From the NCBI RefSeq assembly GCF_001984195.1, contig NZ_MTQN01000009.1, positions 930,001 to 994,000 of the forward strand: 64,000 bases of DNA, read 5' to 3'. Origin of the DNA: Kribbella sp. ALI-6-A (GTDB lineage Bacteria > Actinomycetota > Actinomycetes > Propionibacteriales > Kribbellaceae). Below the pieces are notes generated by a model. It worked only from the letters and a program-made list of their open reading frames with translations, was not told the origin of the DNA and did not search any database. A program made the position numbers and the translations under genes. Below are positions 45,213-54,712 of the stretch, in pieces. Each line of letters starts with the position of its first letter. The first letter of the stretch is position 1.

Positions 45213-47249
45213 TCAACGGGACCGCAGCCGGGCCGGCCACCAGAACCTGTCACCGAGCAGGAAGGCCAGCGCGGGGACCACCACGGTCCGCACCAGCAAG
45301 GTGTCCAGCAGCACTCCGACGCAGACGATCACCCCGACCTGGGTCAGCGTGATCAGCGGCAGCACCCCGAGCACCGCGAACACCGCCGCCAGCAACAGCC
45401 CGGCGCTCGTGATCACGCCACCGGTGACGGCCAACGCCGTCCGCATCCCCTCCCGGGTCCCGTGGGTGGCGGCCTCTTCCCGGGCCCGCGTGCTGAGGAA
45501 GATGTTGTAGTCGACCCCGAGCGCGACCAGGAACAGGAACGACAGCAGCACCACCGAGCCGTCGAGCGCCGGGAAGCCGAGCACGTGGTCGAAGATCAGC
45601 CAGCTCAGCCCGAAGCTGGCGAAGAACGACGCCACCACGGTGAGCAGCAGCAGGATCGGCGCGAGCAGCGACCGCAGGACGGCGACCAGCACGGCGCCGA
45701 CCAGCAGCAGGACCAGCGGGATGATGAGCAACTGGTCGCGCCGGTCAGCGCTCTGCAGGTCGAGGCTCTCGGCCGCGCCACCGCCGACGAGCACCTCGCT
45801 GCCGACCGCGTCGAGCTTCGTCCGGAGCTGCCGAACGGTCTCGAACGACGCCGCGCTGCCCGGCTCGGAGGTCAGCACCACGTCGTACCGGGCGAGGTCG
45901 GCGGTGCGTGCTCCCGGCCGGACCGACGCGACGCCCTCGACGGCGGTCGCCACCTGGGTGATCCCGGCCGCGGCGTTCGGCGGTCCGAGCACGACGACCG
46001 GCTCGGTGGTCCCCGCCGGGAACGCGGCGGCCAGGACCTTCGCGCCCTGCACCGACTCGGGCTCGACGCGGAACTGCTCGTTCTGCGCGAGCCCGGTCCG
46101 GACCCCGAACGTGCCGGCCGCACAGCCGGCCAGCAGGACCGCCGACGCCGCGAGGATCAGCACCGGACGCCGCGCGACGATCCCGCCGAGGCGGCCCCAG
46201 ACCTTGCCGTCCCGCGCCGTGTCACCGACCCGGGGCACGAACGGCCAGAAGATCCCGCGGCCGAAGATCGCCAGCCCGGCCGGCAGCACCAGCAGGCCCG
46301 CGCAGATCGCCAGGGCGATGCCGATGATGCACGAGACCGCGATCCCCCGCAGCGTCTCGGTGCTCGCCAGCAGCAGTACGCCGAGCGCGCCGATCACCGT
46401 CCCGCCGCTGGCCAGGACGGGCTCGGCCACTCGGCGTACGGCGGTGCGCAGGGCGGCCAGTGCGTCGTCGGTGCCACGGAGTTGCTCGCGGTACCGCGCG
46501 ATGAGCAGCAGGGCGTAGTCGGTGGTCGCACCGAACACGAGCACGCTGGTGATCCCCGTGACCTGGCCACCGCCGGGCAGACCGAGTGCGGCGAGCGCCT
46601 GCTCGGACAGCGCCGTGGTGACCTGCTCGGTCAGTGCGACAACGATCAGTGGCACCAGCACGAGTCCGGGGCTGCGGTAGGTCAGCAGCAAGAGCAGTGC
46701 GACGACTCCGGCCGTCACGACGAGGAGCCGGACGTCCGCGCCGTCGAAGACTCGCGTCAGGTCCGTACCGAACGCCGGCGGTCCGGTGACCTGGGCCTCG
46801 ACGCCGGGCGGCGACTGCTCCCGCACCTTCTGGCGCAGGTCGTCGACCTGGCGTTCGGTCCCGGTCTCGTCGGCGGCGGGCAGCGGCAGGATCACCAACG
46901 CCACCTGCCCGTTCTCGGACAGCTGTGGCTGCGGGATCGCACCGCCGGGTGCGAGCCGGCGCAACGACTGAGCCAGTTGCCGGACGGCGGCCTGGTCCTG
47001 CTCGCTCAACCGGCCGCCGCCGTCCCGGCTGAACACGATCAGAGCGGCCGATTCGTCGGCCTTCGGCAGGCTCTCGCGCAACTGCTCGACCCGCGCGGAT
47101 TCGGCCGACGTCGACAGCCCGGTCGACGACCGCGGCTCGGCCGGAGTCGCCGACGGCAGCAGCAGCGCGAGGGCGGCGACGGCGAGGCTGCCGAGCAGGA
47201 CCAGCACAGCAGCCCCGCGGGAGCGAAGAACGGATCGGGGACCTGGCAC
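45213..47249 (-). CDS. MmpL/RND-family membrane transporter
   Basis: 678 residues, two repeats of the MMPL domain: one N-terminal membrane segment, an extracytoplasmic domain of about 140 residues, five membrane segments, then the pattern again. SVLVFGATTDYALLLIARYREQ and FLFLVALGVDYNIFLSTRAREEA are the paired family motifs with the Asp-Tyr proton relay. It exports lipids, hydrophobic drugs or similar compounds; the substrate is unknown. GTG start 47249. Divergent from a MarR regulator across a double palindromic operator, a strong sign of MarR control and possible drug efflux. Confidence 0.93.
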   Translation of the reverse strand: MPGPRSVLRSRGAAVLVLLGSLAVAALALLLPSATPAEPRSSTGLSTSAESARVEQLRESLPKADESAALIVFSRDGGGRLSEQDQAAVRQLAQSLRRLAPGGAIPQPQLSENGQVALVILPLPAADETGTERQVDDLRQKVREQSPPGVEAQVTGPPAFGTDLTRVFDGADVRLLVVTAGVVALLLLLTYRSPGLVLVPLIVVALTEQVTTALSEQALAALGLPGGGQVTGITSVLVFGATTDYALLLIARYREQLRGTDDALAALRTAVRRVAEPVLASGGTVIGALGVLLLASTETLRGIAVSCIIGIALAICAGLLVLPAGLAIFGRGIFWPFVPRVGDTARDGKVWGRLGGIVARRPVLILAASAVLLAGCAAGTFGVRTGLAQNEQFRVEPESVQGAKVLAAAFPAGTTEPVVVLGPPNAAAGITQVATAVEGVASVRPGARTADLARYDVVLTSEPGSAASFETVRQLRTKLDAVGSEVLVGGGAAESLDLQSADRRDQLLIIPLVLLLVGAVLVAVLRSLLAPILLLLTVVASFFASFGLSWLIFDHVLGFPALDGSVVLLSFLFLVALGVDYNIFLSTRAREEAATHGTREGMRTALAVTGGVITSAGLLLAAVFAVLGVLPLITLTQVGVIVCVGVLLDTLLVRTVVVPALAFLLGDRFWWPARLRSR

Positions 47250-47280
47250 AGTGACTCCACAGAGTTCGGTCGAGAGATAA

Positions 47281-47309
47281 CTTGAGAATCAAGTATCTTG
47301 ACAATCAAG
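47281..47309. promoter_or_regulatory. Double palindromic MarR operator
   Basis: Two perfect 13-bp palindromes of the form CTTGA-N3-TCAAG, at 47281-47293 and 47297-47309, 16 bases apart centre to centre. The second contains TTGACA, a perfect -35 hexamer on the plus strand. They lie in the 76-base divergent region of the MmpL and MarR genes, so the regulator probably controls both. Confidence 0.8.
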
Positions 47310-47325
47310 ACAATAGGAGGAGCAG

Positions 47326-47811
47326 GTGACCGCGCGCAAGCCGCCGGAAGGCGGACGGGACGAGCTGGTCCGGCTGGTGCAGACGCTGGTGGCCGAGGGC
47401 CAGCGGATCGGTCACGCGTTCGCGCACCGGCACGGGGTGCACGGCACCGACGTCGAGGCGCTGATCCGGGTTCTGGTCGCCGGGGACGGCGAGCGCCCGC
47501 TCACCGCCGGCGAACTGGCCGCCGAGCTCGGCCTCACCACCGGTGCCGTGACCACGCTGCTGGACCGCCTCGAACGGGCCGGCCACGTCCGCCGGGAACG
47601 CGACGAACGCGACCGCCGCCGGGTCAACCTGCACTACGGCGACGCCGGATTCGAGCTGGCCCAGCAGTTCTTCACCCCGCTGGGCGAGCTGCACCGCGCG
47701 GCCACCAGCGACTTCTCCCCCGACGAGCTGGAGACCGTACGGCGCTACCTCGGCGCCACCATCGAGGCGTTCCGGTCCTACCGCCGGCAGCTGGACTCGG
47801 GGCAGGCCTGA
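47326..47811 (+). CDS. MarR-family transcriptional regulator
   Basis: 161 residues, winged helix with TAGELAAELGLTTGAVTTLLDRLE as recognition region and the wing VRRERDERDRRRVNLHYGDAG. Dimerisation helices at both ends. GTG start with AGGAGG upstream. The ligand is unknown. It reads divergently from the MmpL-type transporter; palindromes in the shared promoter fit autorepression and transporter control. Confidence 0.9.
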   Translation: MTARKPPEGGRDELVRLVQTLVAEGQRIGHAFAHRHGVHGTDVEALIRVLVAGDGERPLTAGELAAELGLTTGAVTTLLDRLERAGHVRRERDERDRRRVNLHYGDAGFELAQQFFTPLGELHRAATSDFSPDELETVRRYLGATIEAFRSYRRQLDSGQA

Positions 47812-47815
47812 GAGG

Positions 47816-48577
47816 TCACGCGGGCAGGGTGCCCCGGATGACGCTGTCCAGCGAGTGGGCCGGATTGCCGTCGTCCGGTTCCAGCGAGACGTCGACGATC
47901 CGGTAACCCTGCGCCGGCAGGTCGCCAGGCACCTGGAACGTCCCGTCATGACCGGCCGCGAGTACGCCTAGCGAGACCATCCGCTTGCCGTCCTCGTTGA
48001 TCAGCCACACCTCGTAGTACCCGCCGGCCGTCGGGAGCCCGGACGCCGAGACCTTCAGCTGCTGACCGGTCGCCGCCTGCACCAACCCCGCCGTACCGGT
48101 GCCTGTTTTCCCGGCCAGCGGCGCGAGCTGTACGACGGTCCGCGGCGTGGCCACCGGTGCGTCGTCGGAGTCGAACAGCAGGGTGCCACCGACTCCGATG
48201 CCGATTCCGGCGATCGCGGCAACACTCGCCGCCAGCGCCACCGACCGCCGCGTCCACCCGGCGGTCCGGCGTCGAGCCTCGGCTCCAGCACCCGCCGTGC
48301 GACCGGCGCCGGGCATGCCCCCAGCCCCCTGGGGATCCAGGGAGCTGGGGGCAGCTTCGGCCCGGAACCCGAGCTCGGCAGCGACGCGCTGCCACACCTC
48401 GTGCGGCGGCGATTCCAGCCGCGGCAGTTCTTCGACCGCGCCCGCCAGTTGCCGGAGCTCGGCCAGGTTGGTCGCGCAGTCGGGACAGCTCCGGAGATGG
48501 CCGGTGGCGTCGTCGTCGGGCTGGGTCTGCTCGAAGGCCCACTGGGCCAGCACCTCGTCGTCAAGATGCGTCGTCAC
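47816..48577 (-). CDS. Anti-sigma factor, RskA type
   Basis: 253 residues. N-terminal cytoplasmic zinc-binding anti-sigma domain with H-x3-C-x2-C (GHLRSCPDC), a Pro/Gly/Ala linker, one membrane segment (about residues 113-135), and an extracytoplasmic RskA domain (GGYYEVWLINEDGKRMVSLGVL, DVSLEPDDGNPAHS). It sequesters the co-encoded sigma factor at the membrane. GTG start, GGAGG six bases before; it overlaps the sigma gene by 17 bases. Confidence 0.9.
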   Translation of the reverse strand: MTTHLDDEVLAQWAFEQTQPDDDATGHLRSCPDCATNLAELRQLAGAVEELPRLESPPHEVWQRVAAELGFRAEAAPSSLDPQGAGGMPGAGRTAGAGAEARRRTAGWTRRSVALAASVAAIAGIGIGVGGTLLFDSDDAPVATPRTVVQLAPLAGKTGTGTAGLVQAATGQQLKVSASGLPTAGGYYEVWLINEDGKRMVSLGVLAAGHDGTFQVPGDLPAQGYRIVDVSLEPDDGNPAHSLDSVIRGTLPA

Positions 48578-49139
48578 CTTTCACCTCCTTCAGTCGGTCC
48601 CGCAAGTGCAACAGGCCACGGCGTACATGGCTCTTGACCGTTCCCAACGGTAGATCGAGCCGGTCCGCGATCTGTGGATACGTCTGGTCTTCGTAGAAGG
48701 CGAGCCGAAGGATGGTTCGGCGCGGCTCGTCGATCCGATCCAGCTCGTCGGCGATCACCACCCGGTCGACCAGCAACTGGTCGTGGCCGGGCTCGACCTC
48801 GCGCTCGACGAGGCTCTCCGCGGCGGCCTGGTCGCGCTGCGCCCGGTACCGCTCGGCCAGCCGGTCCGCGATCCGGTGCCGGGCCACGCCGGCCAGCCAC
48901 GCTCCCAGCTCGCCCGCCCCGGGATCGAAACTGCCGCGTCCACGCCAGGCGGAGACGAACACCTGCTGGGTGACGTCCTCGGCGTCGGCCCGGTCGCCGA
49001 GCGCCCGCAAAGAGAGTGTGAACACTAGACCCGACCAACGCCGATAGGCGTCGGCAAGGCTGTCCTCCCGGCCATCGGTGAAGCCCTTCGCGATCTCGGC
49101 CGGAGCGGGTCCCACCTCCGCACTGGTCACGAATCGCAC
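48561..49139 (-). CDS. ECF RNA polymerase sigma factor (SigK-like)
   Basis: 192 residues. Region 2: LADAYRRWSGLVFTLSLRAL and DVTQQVFVSAWRG; region 4: RRTILRLAFYEDQTYPQIAD with LPLGTVKSHVRRGLLHLRDRL. The frame continues upstream but that part overlaps the sortase gene; start GTG 49139 is chosen because GAGG lies upstream and homology starts there; GTG 49130 is possible. Pairs with the RskA-type anti-sigma factor. Regulated genes probably include the upstream DUF4397/sortase pair. Confidence 0.88.
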   Translation of the reverse strand: MRFVTSAEVGPAPAEIAKGFTDGREDSLADAYRRWSGLVFTLSLRALGDRADAEDVTQQVFVSAWRGRGSFDPGAGELGAWLAGVARHRIADRLAERYRAQRDQAAAESLVEREVEPGHDQLLVDRVVIADELDRIDEPRRTILRLAFYEDQTYPQIADRLDLPLGTVKSHVRRGLLHLRDRLKEVKGDDAS

Positions 49140-49164
49140 TCTAGCCACCTCGGGACGTGTTCGG

Positions 49165-49857
49165 TCACCGCGCAGCTGCGGTGACGACGAGGTTGTCGCG
49201 GTACCCACCGCCATTCGGGTCGTACGGGCCACCGCAGGTGACCAGGTGGAGGCGGCGGGCACCGGTCCGGGCGAAGAGCTCACCGACGGCCAGCTTCTGC
49301 TTGTCGACATCGCGCACTCCTTCCACCTGGTACCGCGCCGTACCACCGTCGGTGGTCCGGACCTCGATCAACGCTCCGACCCGCAGCTTGCGCAACCGGA
49401 CCAGCGGGCCCACGCCGTACTCGCGGCTGTCCAGGTGCCCGCCGAGCACGACCGCCCCTTCCTGATCCGCCGGGACCGGGCCGAACCGGTACCAGCCGAC
49501 CACCGCCGGATCCACCGGCAGGTCCATCTGGCCGTCGGCCGCGACCCCGACCGCCCGGACCGGCAGCTCGAGTCCGATCGAGCTGATCGTCACCCGGTCC
49601 GGCGCCGGACCACTGGTTGCCTTGGGCAACTCAGCGGCACGGGTCCGGACCGGCGCCGACGGTTCGGGTGGAGGCGCGGGGCGACCGGGAGTGGGGGAAC
49701 CACCGGTCGCCGGCCCGACGCTCTCCACCCGCCCGCCTTCCGGCGCCGTCGATGACGACGACGAGGCGCCGGAGTCCCCACAGCCGCCCAGCAGCAGGAT
49801 CATCGCGACGACGACCAGGCTCCGGGCGGCGTGCAGCGAGGTGAACGGTGCGGTCAC
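49165..49857 (-). CDS. Class F sortase
   Basis: 230 residues. Lipobox-like N-terminal segment (VVVAMILLLGGCGDSG), then a Ser/Thr/Pro-rich linker and the sortase core. Catalytic His in VVLGGHLDSR, Cys in LHLVTCGG and Arg in GGYRDNLVV. Class F sortases are actinobacterial; they can join a C-terminal sorting motif of surface proteins to the wall. GTG 49857 overlaps the DUF4397 stop (GTGA), so the two are translated together. The DUF4397 protein is the probable substrate. Confidence 0.88.
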   Translation of the reverse strand: MTAPFTSLHAARSLVVVAMILLLGGCGDSGASSSSSTAPEGGRVESVGPATGGSPTPGRPAPPPEPSAPVRTRAAELPKATSGPAPDRVTISSIGLELPVRAVGVAADGQMDLPVDPAVVGWYRFGPVPADQEGAVVLGGHLDSREYGVGPLVRLRKLRVGALIEVRTTDGGTARYQVEGVRDVDKQKLAVGELFARTGARRLHLVTCGGPYDPNGGGYRDNLVVTAAAR

Positions 49858-50681
49858 GACCGGGCGCGCACCGCGGACGTGCCGACCCCGATCACACCGA
49901 GGGCGACGGCGCCGCAGAGCAGACCGAGCCACACCGGCACACCCTGCTCCTGGGCGGCCTGTCCACCGGTCCCGCCCGGGATGCCGCTCGGGTCACCGTG
50001 CAGGCCGGAGATCGACTGGACGGCGAGCTTCAGGTTCTTGCCGCTCGCACTGCCCCAGGCGTAGACGATCGTGTTCGTGCCTTCCTTCAGGTCCACGTCG
50101 GCCGGGCCGATCGCGACCGTCGAGGTGCCGGCCAGGACGACGTCCGCCTTGACCGTGCCGGCGGGCAGATCCGCCTTCACCTGCTTGGGGTTCGTCAGGC
50201 CTTCGAAGACCGGGTCGCCACCGGCCCGGACGTCGACCGCGGGTGCGGCCGCGGTGTGCCGGACGGTGATCCGGGCCTTGCCGGCGGCCAGCTTCGACGT
50301 GTCGTTCACGAACGGCGTCAGCACCGGCTTGCCCGCGGCGCTGAGGTGCGCGACCACGGTGACGTTCGCGCCGCCCGGTACGGCGACGTCGTTGGCCTGG
50401 ATGACGGCGGCGCCTCCTGCGCCCGCGCCGGCCGCGGTCACCTTCAGGTCGTACTCCCCTTCGGGCAGCTTGAGCGGATCGGTCAGCGTGCCGGGCTTGA
50501 AGTCGGTCAGCAGCGCCTTGCCGTTGGCGTACACGTCGACGGTCGCGCCCGGTACGGCGTGCAGCACCGAGACGGTCGCGTTGGCCGTGGGCTTGGCCTG
50601 CGCGGTGCTGGCGGCCGCGACCGGAAGCGTCGCGGCGAGCAGTCCGGTGGCGGTCAGTGCGGTGATACGGCGTACAGACAT
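49854..50681 (-). CDS. DUF4397 surface protein with C-terminal membrane anchor
   Basis: 275 residues. Sec signal peptide (cleavage after AQA), then a repeat-like DUF4397 region (ATVSVLHAVPGATVDVYANG, ARITVRHTAAAPAVDVRAGG), a Gly/Gln-rich stretch and a C-terminal segment (VWLGLLCGAVALGVIGVG) followed by RARS. The tail has the layout of a cell-wall sorting signal, but the motif before it is SGIPGGTGG rather than LPXTG. Neighbour of the class F sortase, sigma and anti-sigma genes. The function of DUF4397 is unknown. Confidence 0.85.
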   Translation of the reverse strand: MSVRRITALTATGLLAATLPVAAASTAQAKPTANATVSVLHAVPGATVDVYANGKALLTDFKPGTLTDPLKLPEGEYDLKVTAAGAGAGGAAVIQANDVAVPGGANVTVVAHLSAAGKPVLTPFVNDTSKLAAGKARITVRHTAAAPAVDVRAGGDPVFEGLTNPKQVKADLPAGTVKADVVLAGTSTVAIGPADVDLKEGTNTIVYAWGSASGKNLKLAVQSISGLHGDPSGIPGGTGGQAAQEQGVPVWLGLLCGAVALGVIGVGTSAVRARS

Positions 50682-50737
50682 GGAACCCTCCTGGGGTGGT
50701 GGTCTTGTGCCTGTCTGTTCCGTCCACGACCCCGGCG

Positions 50738-50754
50738 CGGATGCACTGCATCCG
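50738..50754. promoter_or_regulatory. Perfect 17-bp palindrome in a divergent promoter region
   Basis: CGGATGC-ACT-GCATCCG, with 7-bp arms and a 3-base centre. It lies 57 bases upstream of the DUF4397 gene and 66 bases upstream of the TIGR01777 gene, so it may be an operator for either. The binding protein is unknown. Confidence 0.5.
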
Positions 50755-50820
50755 GGCCAAACTTATGCAAAACTCACGCGTGGCATCCTGGTGAGAGCAC
50801 GACGAGCGGAGGAGACACGC

Positions 50821-52146
50821 GTGGGCCTGAGCTACAGCAGCATCGTCGCGGCACCACGGGACGAGGTGTTCGGCTGGCACGAGCGGCCGGGCGCCATCGA
50901 GCGGCTGACCCCGCCGTGGATGCCGGTCCGGATCAAGCAGGAGACCGACGACCTCGGCGCCGGCCGCGCGGTGCTCGGCTTCCCGTTTGGACTGGACTGG
51001 GTCGCGCAGCACCGCGACTGCGTGCCACCGGACCACTTCGTCGACGAGCTCACCTCGGCCCCGCTGCGCTGGGCCGTGAACTGGCGGCACACCCACCAGT
51101 TCGATGCTGTCGGCAACGACACGACCCGGATCACCGACCGGATCGACAGCAACGTGCCCGGCTTCCTGCTTCGCTCGATGCTGGCCTACCGGCACCAGCA
51201 GTTCGCCGACGACCTGGCCGCGCTACGTCGCGCGCAGGCGCTCGGCCTCACACCGCAGACCGTCGCGGTGACCGGCAGCCACGGCACGGTCGGCCGGAGC
51301 CTGGTCGCACTGCTCGGCACCGCCGGGCACACGGTGATCAAGCTCGTCCGCGGTGAACCGTCGGGCCCGAACGAACGGAAATGGAACCCCGCCGATCCCG
51401 CCGAAGACCTGCTCAACGGCGTCGAGGCGGTGGTCCATCTCGCCGGTGCGTCGATCGCCGGCCGGTTCACCGAGTCTCACCGGCGCGCGATCGTCGAGTC
51501 GCGCATCGGTCCGACGCGGGCTTTGGCGAGCCTCGCGGCCAGGAGGGGCGTCCGCACCTTCGTCTGCGCCTCGGCGATCGGTTACTACGGTCCGGACCGC
51601 GGCGACGAGGTGCTCACCGAGCAGAGCGACCGCGGCGACGGCTTCCTGGCCGAGGTGGTCGAGAACTGGGAGCGCGCCACCGACCCGGCCCGCGACGGCG
51701 GCGTCCGGGTGGTCAACATCCGCACCGGTCTGGTCCAGACTCCCGCGGGCGGCGTACTGCGTCTGCAGTATCCGATGTTCGCCGCCGGACTCGGCGGACC
51801 ACTTGCCAGCGGCAACCAATGGCAACCGTGGATCGGGATCGACGACCTGCTCGACATCTACCACCGCGCCTTGTACGACGACCGGCTCACCGGGCCGGTG
51901 AACGGCGTCGGCCCCGACCCGGTCCGCAACCGCGACTACACCACCACGCTGGCCCGCGTCGTCCGTCGTCCGGCGGTGTTCCGGGTGCCGTCCTTCGGCC
52001 CGCGCATCCTGCTGGGCGACGAGGGCGCGAAGGAATTGGCCGAGGCCTCGCAGCGCGTCGTTCCCGCCGTGCTCGACCAGCTGGGCCACACGTTCCGCCA
52101 CCCCACCCTCGAACCGGCCCTGCGCCACGTTCTGGGCAAGCCTTAG
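50821..52146 (+). CDS. TIGR01777 epimerase with N-terminal SRPBCC-like domain
   Basis: 441 residues. Residues 1-140 resemble the SRPBCC/START-like ligand-binding fold (SSIVAAPRDEVFGWHERPGAIERLTPPW). Residues 145-441 are the extended-SDR TIGR01777 protein (once called a SulA-like division inhibitor): VTGSHGTVGRSL, VVHLAGASIAGRFTESHR, FVCASAIGYYG and a C-terminal region with GDEGAKELAEASQRVVP. GTG 50821 follows GGAGGAG at a good distance. The function of this two-domain form is not known. It is convergent with the siderophore-binding gene and overlaps it by four bases. Confidence 0.85.
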   Translation: MGLSYSSIVAAPRDEVFGWHERPGAIERLTPPWMPVRIKQETDDLGAGRAVLGFPFGLDWVAQHRDCVPPDHFVDELTSAPLRWAVNWRHTHQFDAVGNDTTRITDRIDSNVPGFLLRSMLAYRHQQFADDLAALRRAQALGLTPQTVAVTGSHGTVGRSLVALLGTAGHTVIKLVRGEPSGPNERKWNPADPAEDLLNGVEAVVHLAGASIAGRFTESHRRAIVESRIGPTRALASLAARRGVRTFVCASAIGYYGPDRGDEVLTEQSDRGDGFLAEVVENWERATDPARDGGVRVVNIRTGLVQTPAGGVLRLQYPMFAAGLGGPLASGNQWQPWIGIDDLLDIYHRALYDDRLTGPVNGVGPDPVRNRDYTTTLARVVRRPAVFRVPSFGPRILLGDEGAKELAEASQRVVPAVLDQLGHTFRHPTLEPALRHVLGKP

Positions 52147-53102
52147 CGTTTGATGGCCGCCGCGAAGAGCGGAACGACCTTCTCCAGCGCGTACCCGGTG
52201 GACAACACCGAGTCGGTCGCGAAGGCCGAGCTGATCGTCTTGTCGTCGAAGACCACCGCACGTCCGGCCTTCACCGCCGGCACCGCCTGGAACAGCGGGT
52301 CACCGGTGATGTCCTGCGGCGTGACGCCGATCGGCGCCATCACGACCAGGTCGGCGTTCAGCTGGTCCAGGTTCTCCCGCGAGACCGGCACGGAGAACTT
52401 CTCCGTCGCCTTTGCCTGGATCACCGGATTGTTCTTGAATCCGAGCCGCTCGACGAAGTTCACCCGCCCGGTCCCGCTCACGTAGGCGCCGTACCCCTCG
52501 CTGGTCTTCGCACCGAGCGTGATCGTGCGCCCGGTGAACTCCGGGTGCTGGGCAACGGCCTGCGTGAACTTCTGCTTGGTCGAGGCAATCAACTCCCGTC
52601 CCTGGTCGACCCGCCCGAGCGCGGCCGCGACCAGCTCGGTCTGCTGCTCCCACGAGATCTTGTACGACTCCCCACCCGCCGGTACGCCGACCGTCGGCGC
52701 GATCGCCTTCAGCGTGTTGTACCGGTCCTCGTCGCCGCTGGACTTCGTGTCCAGGATCAGGTCCGGCTTCAGCGCCGCGACCTTCTCGTACTCCGGCTCC
52801 AGCGTGCCGATCAGCTGCGGCGCCTGCTGGTACTTGCCGGCCGCCCACGGGCCGACGCCCTGACCACCGAACGCCAGCCAGTCGCTCGCCCCCACCGGCT
52901 CGACGCCCAGCGCCAGCGCGGTCTCCGCGTCGCCCCAGCCGAGGGCGACCACCCGCTTCGGCTCCGCCGGGATCGTCACCTCGCCGAACTTCGTCGCCAC
53001 CTTCGCGTACGGCGCCGAGCCGCCCGCGTCGGCGGCGTCGTCACCGCACGCCGCCAGGGAGCCGAGGGCAACGATCAGCAGGAGGACACCGAATCTACGC
53101 AT
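52143..53102 (-). CDS. Iron-siderophore ABC transporter substrate-binding lipoprotein
   Basis: 319 residues. Lipoprotein signal with lipobox LAAC (about residue 19). FepB/FecB-like type III binding fold: PKRVVALGWGDAETALALGV, KPDLILDTKSSGDEDRYNTLKA, and the C-terminal lobe with YALEKVVPLFAAAIK. Binds ferric siderophores outside the membrane. No permease or ATPase gene is next to it, so it is an orphan relying on a transporter elsewhere. An iron box overlaps the -10 region directly upstream, so expression should be iron-repressed. The start appears leaderless (TATCCT, seven bases, ATG). Confidence 0.9.
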   Translation of the reverse strand: MRRFGVLLLIVALGSLAACGDDAADAGGSAPYAKVATKFGEVTIPAEPKRVVALGWGDAETALALGVEPVGASDWLAFGGQGVGPWAAGKYQQAPQLIGTLEPEYEKVAALKPDLILDTKSSGDEDRYNTLKAIAPTVGVPAGGESYKISWEQQTELVAAALGRVDQGRELIASTKQKFTQAVAQHPEFTGRTITLGAKTSEGYGAYVSGTGRVNFVERLGFKNNPVIQAKATEKFSVPVSRENLDQLNADLVVMAPIGVTPQDITGDPLFQAVPAVKAGRAVVFDDKTISSAFATDSVLSTGYALEKVVPLFAAAIKR

Positions 53103-53107
53103 GCCGC

Positions 53108-53126
53108 AAAGGATAGGCTGCCCTAA
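53108..53126 (-). promoter_or_regulatory. IdeR/DtxR-type iron box
   Basis: On the minus strand TTAGGGCAGCCTATCCTTT agrees with the 19-bp consensus TTAGGTTAGSCTAACCTAA at 14 positions. It includes the -10 hexamer TATCCT of the lipoprotein gene, five bases before its ATG, so the bound repressor would block the promoter. Confidence 0.75.
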
Positions 53127-53147
53127 GTTCGGCGCCTCCGGCAGGTC

Positions 53148-54623
<1,476 letters not shown>

Positions 54624-54712
54624 TCAGCCCGAGGCTACGTGATCGGCTCCGGCGCCGGACCTGTCGACCAGCGTCCATCCGTTGTCTATGCCCGCGGCCG
54701 AGACTGAATGCC

